The notes under the pieces were generated by a model. That model saw only the letters and a program-made list of their open reading frames with translations. It searched no databases and was not told the DNA's origin. A stretch of 64,000 nucleotides of DNA from Cytobacillus oceanisediminis (GTDB lineage Bacteria > Bacillota > Bacilli > Bacillales > Cytobacillaceae), in assembly GCF_004366035.1 (NCBI RefSeq), contig NZ_SOEE01000002.1, positions 682,001 to 746,000 of the forward strand, read 5' to 3'. Positions within the stretch are counted from its first letter, which is position 1; each line of letters opens with the position of its first letter. Shown here one piece after another: positions 42,092 to 51,540 of this stretch. Made by a program: the position numbers and the translations under genes.

Positions 42092-43738
42092 TTAATTCAC
42101 AGCACTTTTTTCAGAGGCTTTGAGGATAAAACCTTCATAGCCTTTTTCGGCGACTTCATCACAAATCTTTCGGTAGGTTCCTACACCGCCAAGATAGATT
42201 TGGAAGCCGCGGGCTTTTCCTTCAATGTTGGCTCCCATATACCAGGAATCTGTTTTCGTAAATAGGGTCTGGTCGGCGATTTCACGGCAGTGCTTGCTCC
42301 ATGTATTTTCCGACTCTTCCTTTACTTCAATGACAGCCTGGTTCTGGTCGCGCATATAGCTAATGCAATCAGACACCCATTCCACATGCTGCTCAATCGA
42401 AACCATCATATTGCTCAGTACGGACGGACTCTCAGGTCCAGTCAGCATGAACATATTTGGGAAACCTGCTGTGCCAAGGCCAAGATAGGTTCGAGTATGG
42501 GAGCCGCCTGCCCATTTCTCTTTCAGGGAGACGCCGTCTTTTCCGCGGATATCCATCTTAAACAGCGGTCCGGTCATCGCATCAAATCCTGTAGCAAACA
42601 CGATCATGTCAAGTTCATAGTCAGCATCTGCAGTCTTAACGCCGGTTGCGGTGATCTCTAGAATCGGTGCTTCCTTTACATCCACCAGCGATACGTTATC
42701 CCGGTTATAGGTCTCGAAATAATCTGTATCAATGATGGTCCGTTTAGTGCCATAAAAGAATCTCGGAAGGAGTTTATCCGCCACTTCAGGCTTTTTGACT
42801 GTTTCGCGGATTTTAGAGCGAATGAACTCTGCTACGATTTCATTGGCTTCCGGAGTAATGGACAAGTCATTATATGTGTAAGTAAGATTTAACAGACCTC
42901 CTTTTTTCCAGGCTTCTTCAAAAACCTTTTGCCGCTCTTCAGGAGATTCATCAAACACAGAAATGTTTCTTGGCTCCTCAGGGATGCCCGTAATGGAATG
43001 GCGCATTTTTGCTCTGATTTCCCTGTAATTTTTCCGTATATTTTTCAGGTATTCTGGATCATTCGGAGTATTCCTGGCTGGACTGCTATATTGCGGGGTC
43101 CGCTGGAATACGGTCAGGTGCCTGGCTTCTTTTGCAATGACTGGGATTGCCTGGATACCGCTGGAACCTGTGCCGATGATGCCAACGCGCTTGCCCTGGA
43201 AATCCACTCCTTCATGCGGCCAGTGCCCTGTATGATGCCATTCGCCCTTAAAGTCTTCCAGCCCTTTAAATTTAGGTACATTGGACGCTGACAAGCACCC
43301 TACAGCTGTAATAAAATATGGGGCAGAAACCTTTTCACCATTATTTAATTGAACGTTCCACCTATTTTTCTTTTCGTCAAATTTCGCGGATTGCACCCTT
43401 GTATTGAACTGCACATCACGCCGCAGATCAAACTTATCCGCTACATAATTTATGTAGCTTAGAATTTCTGGCTGTTCGGCGTATTTAGCAGACCAGTTCC
43501 ATTCCTTCAGCAGTTCCTCAGAAAAAGTGTAATTATAGTAGATGCTTTCAACATCGCATCTTGCGCCGGGATACCGATTCCAATACCATGTCCCACCGAC
43601 ATTATCGCCTGCTTCAAATACCCGGGTGGAAAAACCAGCCTCCCGCAAACGATGCAGCATATACAGTCCAGAAAAACCAGCCCCTACGACAACAGCATCA
43701 AAATCCGTGTGAGAGTTCGATTTTTGAATAGATGACAT
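42092..43738 (-). CDS. Baeyer-Villiger flavin monooxygenase
   Basis: 548 aa. FAD motif GAGFSG (19-24), NADPH motif GTGSSG (189-194) and, between them, the type I BVMO fingerprint F-x-G-x-x-x-H-x-x-x-W (FKGEWHHTGHW, 163-173). Length and the C-terminal TLFTKTDSWYMGANIEGK fit cyclohexanone/phenylacetone monooxygenase relatives. It inserts oxygen beside a ketone, giving an ester or lactone. A perfect cre site (43768-43782) just upstream predicts CcpA control, and the divergent LuxR gene is a candidate regulator. Operon with the esterase gene. Confidence 0.94.
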   Translation of the reverse strand: MSSIQKSNSHTDFDAVVVGAGFSGLYMLHRLREAGFSTRVFEAGDNVGGTWYWNRYPGARCDVESIYYNYTFSEELLKEWNWSAKYAEQPEILSYINYVADKFDLRRDVQFNTRVQSAKFDEKKNRWNVQLNNGEKVSAPYFITAVGCLSASNVPKFKGLEDFKGEWHHTGHWPHEGVDFQGKRVGIIGTGSSGIQAIPVIAKEARHLTVFQRTPQYSSPARNTPNDPEYLKNIRKNYREIRAKMRHSITGIPEEPRNISVFDESPEERQKVFEEAWKKGGLLNLTYTYNDLSITPEANEIVAEFIRSKIRETVKKPEVADKLLPRFFYGTKRTIIDTDYFETYNRDNVSLVDVKEAPILEITATGVKTADADYELDMIVFATGFDAMTGPLFKMDIRGKDGVSLKEKWAGGSHTRTYLGLGTAGFPNMFMLTGPESPSVLSNMMVSIEQHVEWVSDCISYMRDQNQAVIEVKEESENTWSKHCREIADQTLFTKTDSWYMGANIEGKARGFQIYLGGVGTYRKICDEVAEKGYEGFILKASEKSAVN

Positions 43739-43767
43739 ACTTTCTTCCTCCTCAAGATAACTAAATA

Positions 43768-43782
43768 TTGAAAGCGATTACA
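43768..43782. promoter_or_regulatory. perfect cre (CcpA) site upstream of the BVMO gene
   Basis: TTGAAAGCGATTACA matches every position of WTGNAANCGNWNNCW. It lies 30 bases before the BVMO start in the 175-base divergent region with the LuxR gene. Carbon catabolite repression of the pair is expected. Confidence 0.7.
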
Positions 43783-43913
43783 TTTTTTCTTTTTAAAAAT
43801 GCCTCCTCTCCGGCAGGACTTAAATTTTACTCTAACTTAAGCTTACTATCATTAAGCTGTATTGAATATTCACAATTTTCTATATATAATATCCCTATAA
43901 GGAAGGTGTTAAT

Positions 43914-44609
43914 ATGGGAATAGGATCTACCATTTTGGATAATATCCAGAATTTAGAAGATATCGAGAGTCATGAGGAAAAGCTGTATAAAATTCTAGAG
44001 GTTTATATGAACGTTTTTCCTGTAAAGAACGCCTATTTATTCCGGTATTCACCTTTAGGTTTTATTGGTGAAGGAATCATCGCATTAACGTGCCACGGAT
44101 TAATTCATATCAGGGATATCAGGGATGATATTCGTTCATTGCCGCTCATTTACTCCGCCCTTTATGAAAGAAAAGCAAAATATTGTTCTGGGATCGAGTA
44201 CCTTAAGCAAATAAACATCAAATACATAACAACTTCCAATGTCAACTCCTTCCTGGCTACCCCGATCTGCTTTGGTGCCGTTCCCATCGGCTATATTTGT
44301 ACAAACGAATTTGATGAGCATGGAAAAATTTCTGATCAGCAGCTTTCTTCTTATACCCAATTTGGTCAACACGTAGGAAAAACCCTTGAAAAAACAGAAG
44401 GTAAAGAAGATGCCCGGCTATTAAGCAGAAGAGAAATGGAGGTCATGAAAAGGATTTCCTGGGGAGAAAGCATCAAAGAAATGGCTGATTCCATGTTGAT
44501 CAGTGAAGTCACCATCAACCAGTATATTAAAACAGCTATAAGGAAACTGGGGGCTCAAAACCGGACACAGGCAATTGCGGAGATGTTTCGACGAGGGATG
44601 ATTTCGTAA
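43914..44609 (+). CDS. LuxR-family regulator with GAF-like domain
   Basis: 231 aa. An N-terminal GAF-like sensor region (about 20-150) and a C-terminal LuxR helix-turn-helix (LSRREMEVMKRISWGESIKEMADSMLISEVTINQYIKTAIRKLGAQNRTQAIAEMFRRGMIS). No receiver Asp pattern. The divergent arrangement with the BVMO operon suggests it senses a ligand and activates that pathway. The RBS AAGGAAGGTG is good. Terminator shared with the following gene. Confidence 0.9.
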   Translation: MGIGSTILDNIQNLEDIESHEEKLYKILEVYMNVFPVKNAYLFRYSPLGFIGEGIIALTCHGLIHIRDIRDDIRSLPLIYSALYERKAKYCSGIEYLKQINIKYITTSNVNSFLATPICFGAVPIGYICTNEFDEHGKISDQQLSSYTQFGQHVGKTLEKTEGKEDARLLSRREMEVMKRISWGESIKEMADSMLISEVTINQYIKTAIRKLGAQNRTQAIAEMFRRGMIS

Positions 44610-44619
44610 TTAGCGCACC

Positions 44620-44655
44620 AAAAAGGCCCTTTTCTTACAAAGAGGGCCTTCTTTT
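44620..44655. terminator. bidirectional terminator
   Basis: AAAAGGCCCT / AGGGCCTTCTTTT stem between the convergent LuxR and desulfidase-type genes. Confidence 0.85.
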
Positions 44656-44658
44656 CGA

Positions 44659-45933
44659 TTATTTCTCCATCATCAATTTTAAAATCAGCTCATCCGTATG
44701 ACGGGTTCCTTCATTTCCTAATTTACAGAAACTCTCGATGCTCTTTTCAACGTCATCGTGAATAAATCCATCGGTTGATTTGATTTCCTGATCGTTGAGC
44801 GCAAGGAGGGCAGACTGCACAGCTACATTGGAGCAGGTAGATACTTTCATGGCACAGCCGGCTTTTGCTCCGTCACAGATCATTCCGGAAACATTCCCTA
44901 TTGTGTTTTGAATGGCTGCTTTAATTTGCTGAAGCTGTCCATCCAGCAAATATACGATGGCTGCACTTGCCCCCATTCCTGCAGCAGTTACACCGCATAG
45001 TGCTGAAAGCCGGCCAAATTTAGATTTAATATGAATGGTTATCAAATGACTGAGTGCCACTGCCCGAATCATTTTTTCCTCAGAAACCTTTAGCCTTTCT
45101 GCAGCTGCAACAACTGGAAGAGTGACTGCGATTCCCTGGTTGCCGCTTCCTGTATTCGCCATTACAGGCAGTGTAGAGCCCGCCATTCTCGCATCTGATC
45201 CAGCTGCTGCCAAAGACATTGCCGCAGTGGCAATATCATCAGACAAGATGCCCATTTTCACATTTTTCTTTATCGTTTTCCCTACCTTTAGGCCATATTC
45301 GCCAGATAGGCCCTCCATTCCAATGACCCGATTGAGCTCGATACTCTTTTTAACAAGTGATAAGGAACTGATTTCTGAATTAAGCACCCATTCATATATC
45401 TCATCAATGGAGAGTGCAATTAATTCATCTTCTTCCGATTGAATTCCTATATTTTCACATCCGCCCTTGTAGATAGCCTTGCCATCAACCTCTATTAAAG
45501 TAATATTGCTGTGATTATCAGAGATTACCACTCTGGCAGTCTGCATATCTGTTTTTAAGACCGCTTCGATATAGAGCCTTTTTGGCGTCTCTGCCTGGAG
45601 GGAAATTACTTTTCCTTCTTCAATAAGTTTTAGCGCCAAAAGTTCATCTTCTGGCCCCACTCCCTCTAATACTTCCAGCTTTCTTGCAGGGTCCCCTGCC
45701 ACAGCGCCGATTGCCGCTGCGAAATCAAGACCATAGGAATTCATGCCGGGTATTCCGACTGATTTAGCATTTTTAATGATATTTCCGCTCGCTTTTAAGC
45801 AAAGCTCCTTTATTTCCCCTTTTGCATGGCTCTTTGCCGTGGCTGCAGCAAGTGCAATAGCAACAGGTTCCGTACATCCGAGGGCAACCACTAATTCTTT
45901 TTCCAGAATTTTTAAGATCTTGTGCTTTTCCAT
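44659..45933 (-). CDS. L-cysteine desulfidase family protein (CyuA/YhaM, UPF0597)
   Basis: 424 aa. The opening EKELVVALGCTEPVAIALAAATA with its conserved Cys, and the later CDGAKAGCAMKVSTCSN with three further Cys, match the UPF0597/CyuA family, whose [4Fe-4S] members break L-cysteine to pyruvate, ammonia and sulfide. Related enzymes act as L-serine ammonia-lyases. Soluble, with Ala-rich helices (SGNQGIAVTLPVVAAAERL). Single gene with RBS TAGGGG. Assignment is by motif. Confidence 0.88.
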   Translation of the reverse strand: MEKHKILKILEKELVVALGCTEPVAIALAAATAKSHAKGEIKELCLKASGNIIKNAKSVGIPGMNSYGLDFAAAIGAVAGDPARKLEVLEGVGPEDELLALKLIEEGKVISLQAETPKRLYIEAVLKTDMQTARVVISDNHSNITLIEVDGKAIYKGGCENIGIQSEEDELIALSIDEIYEWVLNSEISSLSLVKKSIELNRVIGMEGLSGEYGLKVGKTIKKNVKMGILSDDIATAAMSLAAAGSDARMAGSTLPVMANTGSGNQGIAVTLPVVAAAERLKVSEEKMIRAVALSHLITIHIKSKFGRLSALCGVTAAGMGASAAIVYLLDGQLQQIKAAIQNTIGNVSGMICDGAKAGCAMKVSTCSNVAVQSALLALNDQEIKSTDGFIHDDVEKSIESFCKLGNEGTRHTDELILKLMMEK

Positions 45934-46072
45934 TTTTCATACCCCTAATTGTTTAAAGTAAAAGAATAAACTTTAACTATTATAATCCAAATAGTGAAAA
46001 ATTAAGAGAGGCAATATTTCCTTCCACACTAAAACTCCTCGGAATCAGAAAAATAGGATCAGCTTTGTCTCT

Positions 46073-46420
46073 TTAATCTTTGCTGAATAATGAACTGAGA
46101 TTCTTCAATGAATATAATCTTCCAGTCACCATAAACAGGCTGTTATAGTTTCTATGTACATATTCATCAATAATGGTGAGCCCTTTTACAAACCGGTCCA
46201 CCAAATAATTTGTGTACTTTGGGTCCCAGACAAAGCGATTGATTCTGTACAGCTCATCTGCGAGGATATGGAACTTAAAGTCTGCAGCAATCAATTTGAT
46301 TTGATGTAATTTGTCAGTGTCCATATAAAAGATATTTCTTTCAAGATTTTTATCGAGAAAGGCAAGAAAGTCCTTAATATTTTCAGCGAGCAGGTTTGCT
46401 TTTTCCATCTCATATTGCAT
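46073..46420 (-). CDS. hypothetical 115-aa helical protein
   Basis: 115 aa, no family recognised. Mostly helical and rich in Lys, Leu, Tyr and Asp (AENIKDFLAFLDKNLERNIFY, FVWDPKYTNYLVDRFVKGLTIIDEYVH). No signal peptide or Cys. A strong RBS (AAGGAG eight bases before ATG) supports it as a real gene. It lies between the desulfidase gene start and the transporter operon without a shared promoter pattern. Confidence 0.65.
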   Translation of the reverse strand: MQYEMEKANLLAENIKDFLAFLDKNLERNIFYMDTDKLHQIKLIAADFKFHILADELYRINRFVWDPKYTNYLVDRFVKGLTIIDEYVHRNYNSLFMVTGRLYSLKNLSSLFSKD

Positions 46421-46496
46421 GCCAACATCTCCTTAAGCACAAGTTCGATTAAGAAATGTGTATGATAATTGGGCATAATTTAAAACAGTTCTCCAT

Positions 46497-46530
46497 GCAA
46501 AAACCGCCCGGATTCTCTCCAGACGGTTTT
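46497..46530 (-). terminator. terminator of the OpuC-like transporter operon
   Basis: AAAACCGTCTGG / CCGGGCGGTTTTT stem on the minus strand directly after the permease stop. Confidence 0.85.
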
Positions 46531-46536
46531 CGAGTA

Positions 46537-48054
46537 CTACTTCAGAAGCTCCTCCTTCTCCAAATACTCCCGGGCAGTTTCTTCAGCACTTGCCCCTTCA
46601 ACATTGACTTTATAATTCATTTCACGCATTTCATCGTCACTGATTTTACCGCTCAGTTTGTTTAAGGCTCTAATCAATTCGGGGTGTTCCTCTACTGTTT
46701 CTGCTCTTAGCAATGGTGCACCCTGATACGGAGGGAACAGATTCTTGTCATCCTCCAGGACAGTGAGGTTATATCTTGCGATTTCACTATCTGTAGAATA
46801 AGCATCCACCAGGTTGATTTCTCCTTTTTCGATTGCTCCATAACGCAGCTTAGGCTCCATGGTTAAAACAGTTGGAAAATCTAGGCCATATAGCTCCTGA
46901 ATGCCCCGATAGCCATCTTTCCGATCCGAGAATTCAAGGGTGAAGCCAGCTTTTATGTCTTGCTCGACTGCTTTTAGATCTGAAATGGATTGCAGGCTAA
47001 ATTCCTCGGCCAATTGCTTAGGAACTGCCAAAGCATAGGTATTATTGTATACCATCGGTTCTAACAGCTCCATGCCGTATTGTTCCTTCATTCCTTTTCT
47101 CGCCTGCTCATAAACCTCTCCACGGTCGGTGCTTACCGCTGTCTCTTTTAAAAATTCGGCAATGGCTGTACCGGTAAACTCAGGGTACACATCGATGCTT
47201 CCTGATTTCAGCGCATTGAAGACAAACGACGTCTTTCCTAATCCAGGCTGTAACTCAACGTTAAGGTCGGTTTCATTTTCAATCAGTAATTTGTACATAT
47301 TAATAAGTATTTCCGGTTCTGAACCAAGCTTCCCGCCAATGACAAGGTCCTCTTCTGTTTTATTTGTCAGTAAAGGGATTGTCATAACCAGTATCATCGA
47401 ACAAATGAATAGCACCAGCGCTGTAAGCGATCTTTTAAATGACATATGCTCGAAGCGGCGCAGCAGCATGTCAAAAAGAATTGCCAATATGGCTGCAGGT
47501 ATGGCCCCAAGAACGATCAGTGCCGTATTATTCCGGTCGATTCCAAGGAGTATCAGGTCACCCAGTCCTCCTGCTCCAATTAATGCTGCAAGTGTAGCCG
47601 TTCCGACAATTAAAACCATAGCTGTTCGGATTCCGGCCATTATCACCGGCATGGCGAGAGGAAGCTCTATCTTCAAGAGCCTTTTCCTCCTGTTCATTCC
47701 CATTGCCCTTGCCGCTTCGATAATAGAATCATCCACTTCCTTTATGCCTGTATATGTATTTCTTAGAATGGGCAGAAGTGCATATACGACTAGTGCGATA
47801 ATAGCCGGGATTTTCCCAATGCCGAAAAAGGGAATTAAAAGACCAAGCAAAGCTAATGAGGGAACAGTCTGCAATACTGCCGTCACTCCAATGATCCCCT
47901 CTGCTATTTTTTGTTTGTTAGCCAGATAAATTCCAAGCGGGATCGCAATTAGGACGGCAAAAAACAAAGCAATTAGCGAAATCTGTATATGCTCTATAAG
48001 TACACTTAATAATTGCCCTTTCCTCTCATTAAAAACAGAGCTGAAGGTATTCAT
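46537..48054 (-). CDS. quaternary-amine/ergothioneine-type ABC permease fused to its binding protein
   Basis: 505 aa. Residues about 1-210 are an OpuC/ProW-type permease with six membrane segments and the EAA motif EAARAMGMNRRKRLLKIELPLAMPVI; after another membrane segment (about 215-235), residues 240-505 are a family-8 substrate-binding domain (IGGKLGSEPEILINMYKLLI, AGFTLEFSDRKDGYRGIQELYG). Such fusions include OpuF and EgtU. They import glycine betaine, carnitine, choline or ergothioneine; the ligand is not identifiable here. Its ATG overlaps the ATPase gene's stop by four bases. Confidence 0.92.
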   Translation of the reverse strand: MNTFSSVFNERKGQLLSVLIEHIQISLIALFFAVLIAIPLGIYLANKQKIAEGIIGVTAVLQTVPSLALLGLLIPFFGIGKIPAIIALVVYALLPILRNTYTGIKEVDDSIIEAARAMGMNRRKRLLKIELPLAMPVIMAGIRTAMVLIVGTATLAALIGAGGLGDLILLGIDRNNTALIVLGAIPAAILAILFDMLLRRFEHMSFKRSLTALVLFICSMILVMTIPLLTNKTEEDLVIGGKLGSEPEILINMYKLLIENETDLNVELQPGLGKTSFVFNALKSGSIDVYPEFTGTAIAEFLKETAVSTDRGEVYEQARKGMKEQYGMELLEPMVYNNTYALAVPKQLAEEFSLQSISDLKAVEQDIKAGFTLEFSDRKDGYRGIQELYGLDFPTVLTMEPKLRYGAIEKGEINLVDAYSTDSEIARYNLTVLEDDKNLFPPYQGAPLLRAETVEEHPELIRALNKLSGKISDDEMREMNYKVNVEGASAEETAREYLEKEELLK

Positions 48055-49004
48055 GACCTCACCTCTTTCTTCATGCTGCCAGCCAGCTTACGTATAAAAG
48101 CCTGCCTGTTAACTATTCCAATGATGTTTCCTCCCTCTTCCACAGCAAGTTCATCATGAGCGGCCAATAAACGAAGCGTTTCTTCCAGTGAAGCTGAGAC
48201 GGAAATAACTGCCCCCTTCTGTTCGGTTTCTGAAATCGGAAGGAGGATATCTTCAAGGCTGAATCCCTCCATGTACGGTCCCCGCTCTTTCCCGACAAAC
48301 TGCCGCACAAATTCATCCTCCGGGTTAGCAAGAAGCTCCTCTGGAGTGCCAACTTGCACGATATTCCCGTCCTTCATGACACAAATGCGGTCACCGAGCT
48401 TTAAAGCTTCCTTCATGTCATGTGTGACAAAGACGATTGTCTTCTCTATTTTTTTCTGAAGATGGATTAGGTCGTCCTGTAGCTTTTCCCTGCTTATGGG
48501 ATCCAGCGCACTAAAAGGCTCGTCCATCAGGATGATGGGCGGATTGGCGGCCAGGGCTCTTGTTACTCCGACTCTTTGCTGCTGTCCCCCTGAGAGTTCA
48601 TGCGGCCTTCTGCTGCGGTAGATGTCAGGCTCCAATCCGACCATTTCCAATAACTCATCAATCCGTTCTTTGATTTTTCCCTGTTCCCAGTTCTTTAGCT
48701 CGGGTACAATTGCAATGTTCTCCGCAATTGTCATATGAGGAAAAAGAGCAATCTGCTGGAGGACATAGCCGATATCCCAACGGAGCTCATGAATGTCATA
48801 ATCACTTATCCGTTTGCCTTTGATGGATATCGTTCCTGATGTCAAAGGAATCAATCTATTAATCATCTTCAGAACGGTTGTTTTTCCAGAACCGCTCGGA
48901 CCGATAATAACGAAGAACTCGCCTTCTTTTATATGTAAATTAATTAAATCAACTGCCTTGGTTCCATTCCCATACTGTTTTGACACATTGTCAAATTGAA
49001 TCAT
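48051..49004 (-). CDS. OpuCA/EgtV-type ATP-binding protein with CBS-like C-terminus
   Basis: 317 aa. Walker A GPSGSGKTTVLK, signature LSGGQQQRVGVTRAL, Walker B ILMDEPFSALD and switch His VTHDMKEAL. The C-terminal part (residues about 240-317, ILLPISETEQKGAVISVSASLEETLRLLAAHDE) resembles one CBS repeat as in OpuCA, which senses osmotic or nucleotide state. It energises the fused permease/binding protein. First gene of the operon with RBS GAGGGGTGGAG. Confidence 0.93.
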   Translation of the reverse strand: MIQFDNVSKQYGNGTKAVDLINLHIKEGEFFVIIGPSGSGKTTVLKMINRLIPLTSGTISIKGKRISDYDIHELRWDIGYVLQQIALFPHMTIAENIAIVPELKNWEQGKIKERIDELLEMVGLEPDIYRSRRPHELSGGQQQRVGVTRALAANPPIILMDEPFSALDPISREKLQDDLIHLQKKIEKTIVFVTHDMKEALKLGDRICVMKDGNIVQVGTPEELLANPEDEFVRQFVGKERGPYMEGFSLEDILLPISETEQKGAVISVSASLEETLRLLAAHDELAVEEGGNIIGIVNRQAFIRKLAGSMKKEVRS

Positions 49005-49140
49005 TGCTCCACCCCTCTAATAAGTTCTCATCTGGATTATTCCCTATTTTTCACGGAAAAACTGCCGTGCAGAAGTTTTCTTTTTACTGTTATACCATCA
49101 TACAGATAGATAGGTTATTTTTCCATTATGGGGTTTTATA

Positions 49141-49172
49141 AAAAAGGACAGCCTCCATCAAATAGAGGCTGC
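49141..49172 (-). terminator. terminator of the 98-aa hypothetical gene
   Basis: CAGCCTC / GAGGCTG stem followed by TTTTTTATAA on the minus strand. Confidence 0.8.
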
Positions 49173-49178
49173 CTGTTA

Positions 49179-49475
49179 TTATGCCGGAGACCTGTTCAGT
49201 TTCTTAAAGAGGTCCGGAAAGTCGTTTCTAATTGTTTCGCGGATATCTCCAGATGCAAGGTGGCGAATGGGATAGGCTTTTACTTTTTTTAGGGTGGAGT
49301 GCGGGTTTCCTTTAAAAACATTAACTGTCTCTTCTAAAAATCTTTCCTGCTGAAACAGATGATTGTTTCGATTTTCAAAAACTTTGTTTTCTGTTTGCTC
49401 ATAAATAATATAATAGTCTTCAATGATTGCACCACGGAACATCTCCTGCGTCTCGATTACTTCGTATACTTTCAT
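49179..49475 (-). CDS. hypothetical 98-aa protein
   Basis: About 98 aa from the ATG at 49475, with AAGGAG about ten bases upstream; three further residues precede if 49484 is used. No recognised family. Charged, with an N-terminal beta-rich part (MKVYEVIETQEMFRGAIIEDYYIIYEQ) and a helical tail (GDIRETIRNDFPDLFKKLNR). No Cys or signal. The terminator after it supports an independent gene. Confidence 0.65.
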   Translation of the reverse strand: MKVYEVIETQEMFRGAIIEDYYIIYEQTENKVFENRNNHLFQQERFLEETVNVFKGNPHSTLKKVKAYPIRHLASGDIRETIRNDFPDLFKKLNRSPA

Positions 49476-49499
49476 CGGTATCAATCTCCTTTTTAAATT

Positions 49500-50202
49500 A
49501 ATTTGGCTCTTTTCTTAAGAAAGATGATGTTGTTGTCCCTTGATTTCCGCGGGGAGGAATGAGAGTTTCCCCTGGCCTGCAGGATCTCCCACTCCCTCAC
49601 TTCTTGCAAAACATTGAACTTGCTTCCCTGAATAGGTACCGCACGGAGGAAATGAATGCATTTTCTATGGTTAAGTACCCTCCGCTTCCGCTTCAATCAA
49701 CTCAGTGGTTAAACAAATTAGCCTGCTTAAAGAGAAGACCCTTTGAAAATAGCCCTTAATTTAGAGTGACGAAAGTGATTATTCATTTCCAATGGCAAAA
49801 CCAGCAGCTACATATTTTTGATACTATGAATTTGACATTTAGAACATGCCTCCTCAGGAAAAATTTGTTCAAATGAATTAATGCAGGACTCTACAGGATC
49901 TCGAGACACGCTGTGCCTGTTTACTGGACTCCCTAAAAACAACATCCCTTGTATCCTGAAACACTCTGCTATCCAGCGGATCAGAGATCAAATAACTCTT
50001 GTTGCAGTTTATTATGTAATGATATTTATCTATAAATAAAATACATATAATTTATTATCATTATTCCTTTTAGTTATAGGGTAAACCAATTAATAAGACT
50101 GGCTCTCCTGCACGAAGGAAATGTGAATGTATTTTGGAGAAGTCTCGCTTCTTCCTTTCCATTTACAGAATACCAATACCAATATTAATCTTTAACAAAA
50201 CC
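49500..50202. other. 700-base intergenic region with degenerate repeat copies
   Basis: Contains two copies of a degenerate repeat (around 49541-49710 and 50105-50165) related to the sequence at 51541-51720. A minus-strand stretch at about 49880-50020 reads through more than 40 codons (KSYLISDPLDSRVFQDTRDV), possibly a remnant, but has no start. No gene is supported. Confidence 0.5.
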
Positions 50203-50233
50203 TAAAAAAAGAAGCTGGCATATACCAGCTCCT
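50203..50233 (-). terminator. terminator of the Liv operon
   Basis: GAGCTGG / CCAGCTTC stem followed by TTTTTTT on the minus strand, about 55 bases after the binding-protein stop. Confidence 0.8.
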
Positions 50234-50287
50234 AACTTCTATTTTTCTGCAGCTCCGAATTATTTGAGGTTAGCAAAAAACCTGCTT

Positions 50288-51487
50288 TTACTCCACCTTT
50301 ATAGGCACAATTTTGCCATCCTCAATTGCTGCCACAGTCAATTCCGCATCAAATCCGCCTTGCTCATCAATCGTCGGGATGAGATATACCTTCTTGTCTT
50401 CAGGCATATTATCCAAACCGTCCTGCATATGTGCCATGATTTTCTCAGGGTCATCTGCTGTGCCGGCAGCTTTCATCGCTTCAATAAACGCATAAGTTGC
50501 AAAATAATTTAAACCAGCTTCGGAGCCCGGATCTACATTATATTTCTCATTATAGTTTTTAACAAAATTTGGAACTCCCGGGCTATCGGAATTAACCAGC
50601 GGCATAACCCCTACTGCACCGTTTAGAACATCGTATGTGTCTGTCACTTTCTTCATTTCATCAAATTTGGCCTGGTCCATCACAATGAAACCGCCCTTGA
50701 AGCCAAGTTCTCTTGCCTGTTTTGCAACTTTTGCGGTTGGTTCAGACGGTCCGCCGATAAATAATACATCAGGGTTTTCTTTTAACGCATTCGTGACAAT
50801 TGTGAAAAAATCTGTTTCTTTTGCAAAGTCAATCGAAGAATTGTAGACCACTTTGCCGCCCTGTTCCTCCCAATATGGCTGCAGTTCTTCAGCCCAGTCT
50901 TTTCCATATTGTGATGCAGTCGGAAGAAAGGCAATCTTCTTTCCGAATTTTCCCATTGCATATTGGGTGAAAGGTTCAATATAACCATCATATCGCGGTG
51001 GAATTCGAACGGTTAATTTGTTTCCATTTTCAGTGATCTGCGGTTCACTTGTATATGCGCCAATAATGAATTTTTCCATCTGGTTAAATACCTGAAGAGC
51101 AGCAACTCCGCCGCTGTGAGGTGTGAAAATAATTGGAGTCTTATTTTCCTGCATCAGCCTCTTGGCATTGGCGCCTGCTTCATTTGGCAAATATTTATCA
51201 TCTAACGATACAACATTCAGTTTATATTTTTTTCCATTAACTTCAAATCCGCCCGCATCGTTTATTTCTTCAGCTGCCATTTTTACACCATTCAGTGTAC
51301 GCTCTCCATAAAAGGCAGCTGGGCCGCTTAAAGGCCCCGTGTATCCTATATTGACTGTCCCCTCATCGTTTGAACCGGCTTTCTCTCCATTTGCTGTTGT
51401 CTGCTGCGAGGAACTGCATGCTGAAAGGCTTATCATTAAGGCAAATATTATACTTAAAAAGACCCATTTTCTTGGCATATTGAACAT
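50288..51487 (-). CDS. ABC branched-chain amino acid/amide-type binding lipoprotein
   Basis: About 399 aa from ATG at 51487 (with 51478 as alternative); a longer reading from 51703 has an N-terminus unlike the family. A lipoprotein signal (KWVFLSIIFALMISLSAC) is followed by a family-1 (Leu/Ile/Val-BP-type) fold: VNIGYTGPLSGPAAFYGERTLNGVKMAAEEINDAGG, LMQENKTPIIFTPHSGGV, LPTASQYGKDWAEEL. Extracellular receptor of the importer encoded by the preceding genes, placed last, after LivF. The ligand may be branched-chain amino acids, amides or an aromatic acid. Confidence 0.92.
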   Translation of the reverse strand: MFNMPRKWVFLSIIFALMISLSACSSSQQTTANGEKAGSNDEGTVNIGYTGPLSGPAAFYGERTLNGVKMAAEEINDAGGFEVNGKKYKLNVVSLDDKYLPNEAGANAKRLMQENKTPIIFTPHSGGVAALQVFNQMEKFIIGAYTSEPQITENGNKLTVRIPPRYDGYIEPFTQYAMGKFGKKIAFLPTASQYGKDWAEELQPYWEEQGGKVVYNSSIDFAKETDFFTIVTNALKENPDVLFIGGPSEPTAKVAKQARELGFKGGFIVMDQAKFDEMKKVTDTYDVLNGAVGVMPLVNSDSPGVPNFVKNYNEKYNVDPGSEAGLNYFATYAFIEAMKAAGTADDPEKIMAHMQDGLDNMPEDKKVYLIPTIDEQGGFDAELTVAAIEDGKIVPIKVE

Positions 51488-51540
51488 TTCCCCCTTATTT
51501 TTAATAGCTCTGTTAACCTTGTTAGTTGATTTCCATTCCC

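Noticed and set aside
47044..47053. TTGTATACCA, an exact copy of the GntR-regulon core
   Set aside because: It lies inside the coding region of the OpuC-like permease, far from any promoter. Treated as a chance match, and a reminder that one isolated core is not evidence.
47129..47929. 266-aa plus-strand ORF opposite the OpuC-like permease
   Set aside because: Antisense to a well-supported gene with overlapping motifs; no RBS or family match.
49493..49696. 67-aa minus-strand ORF upstream of the hypothetical 98-aa gene
   Set aside because: It lies over degenerate repeat sequence, is highly basic and has no RBS.
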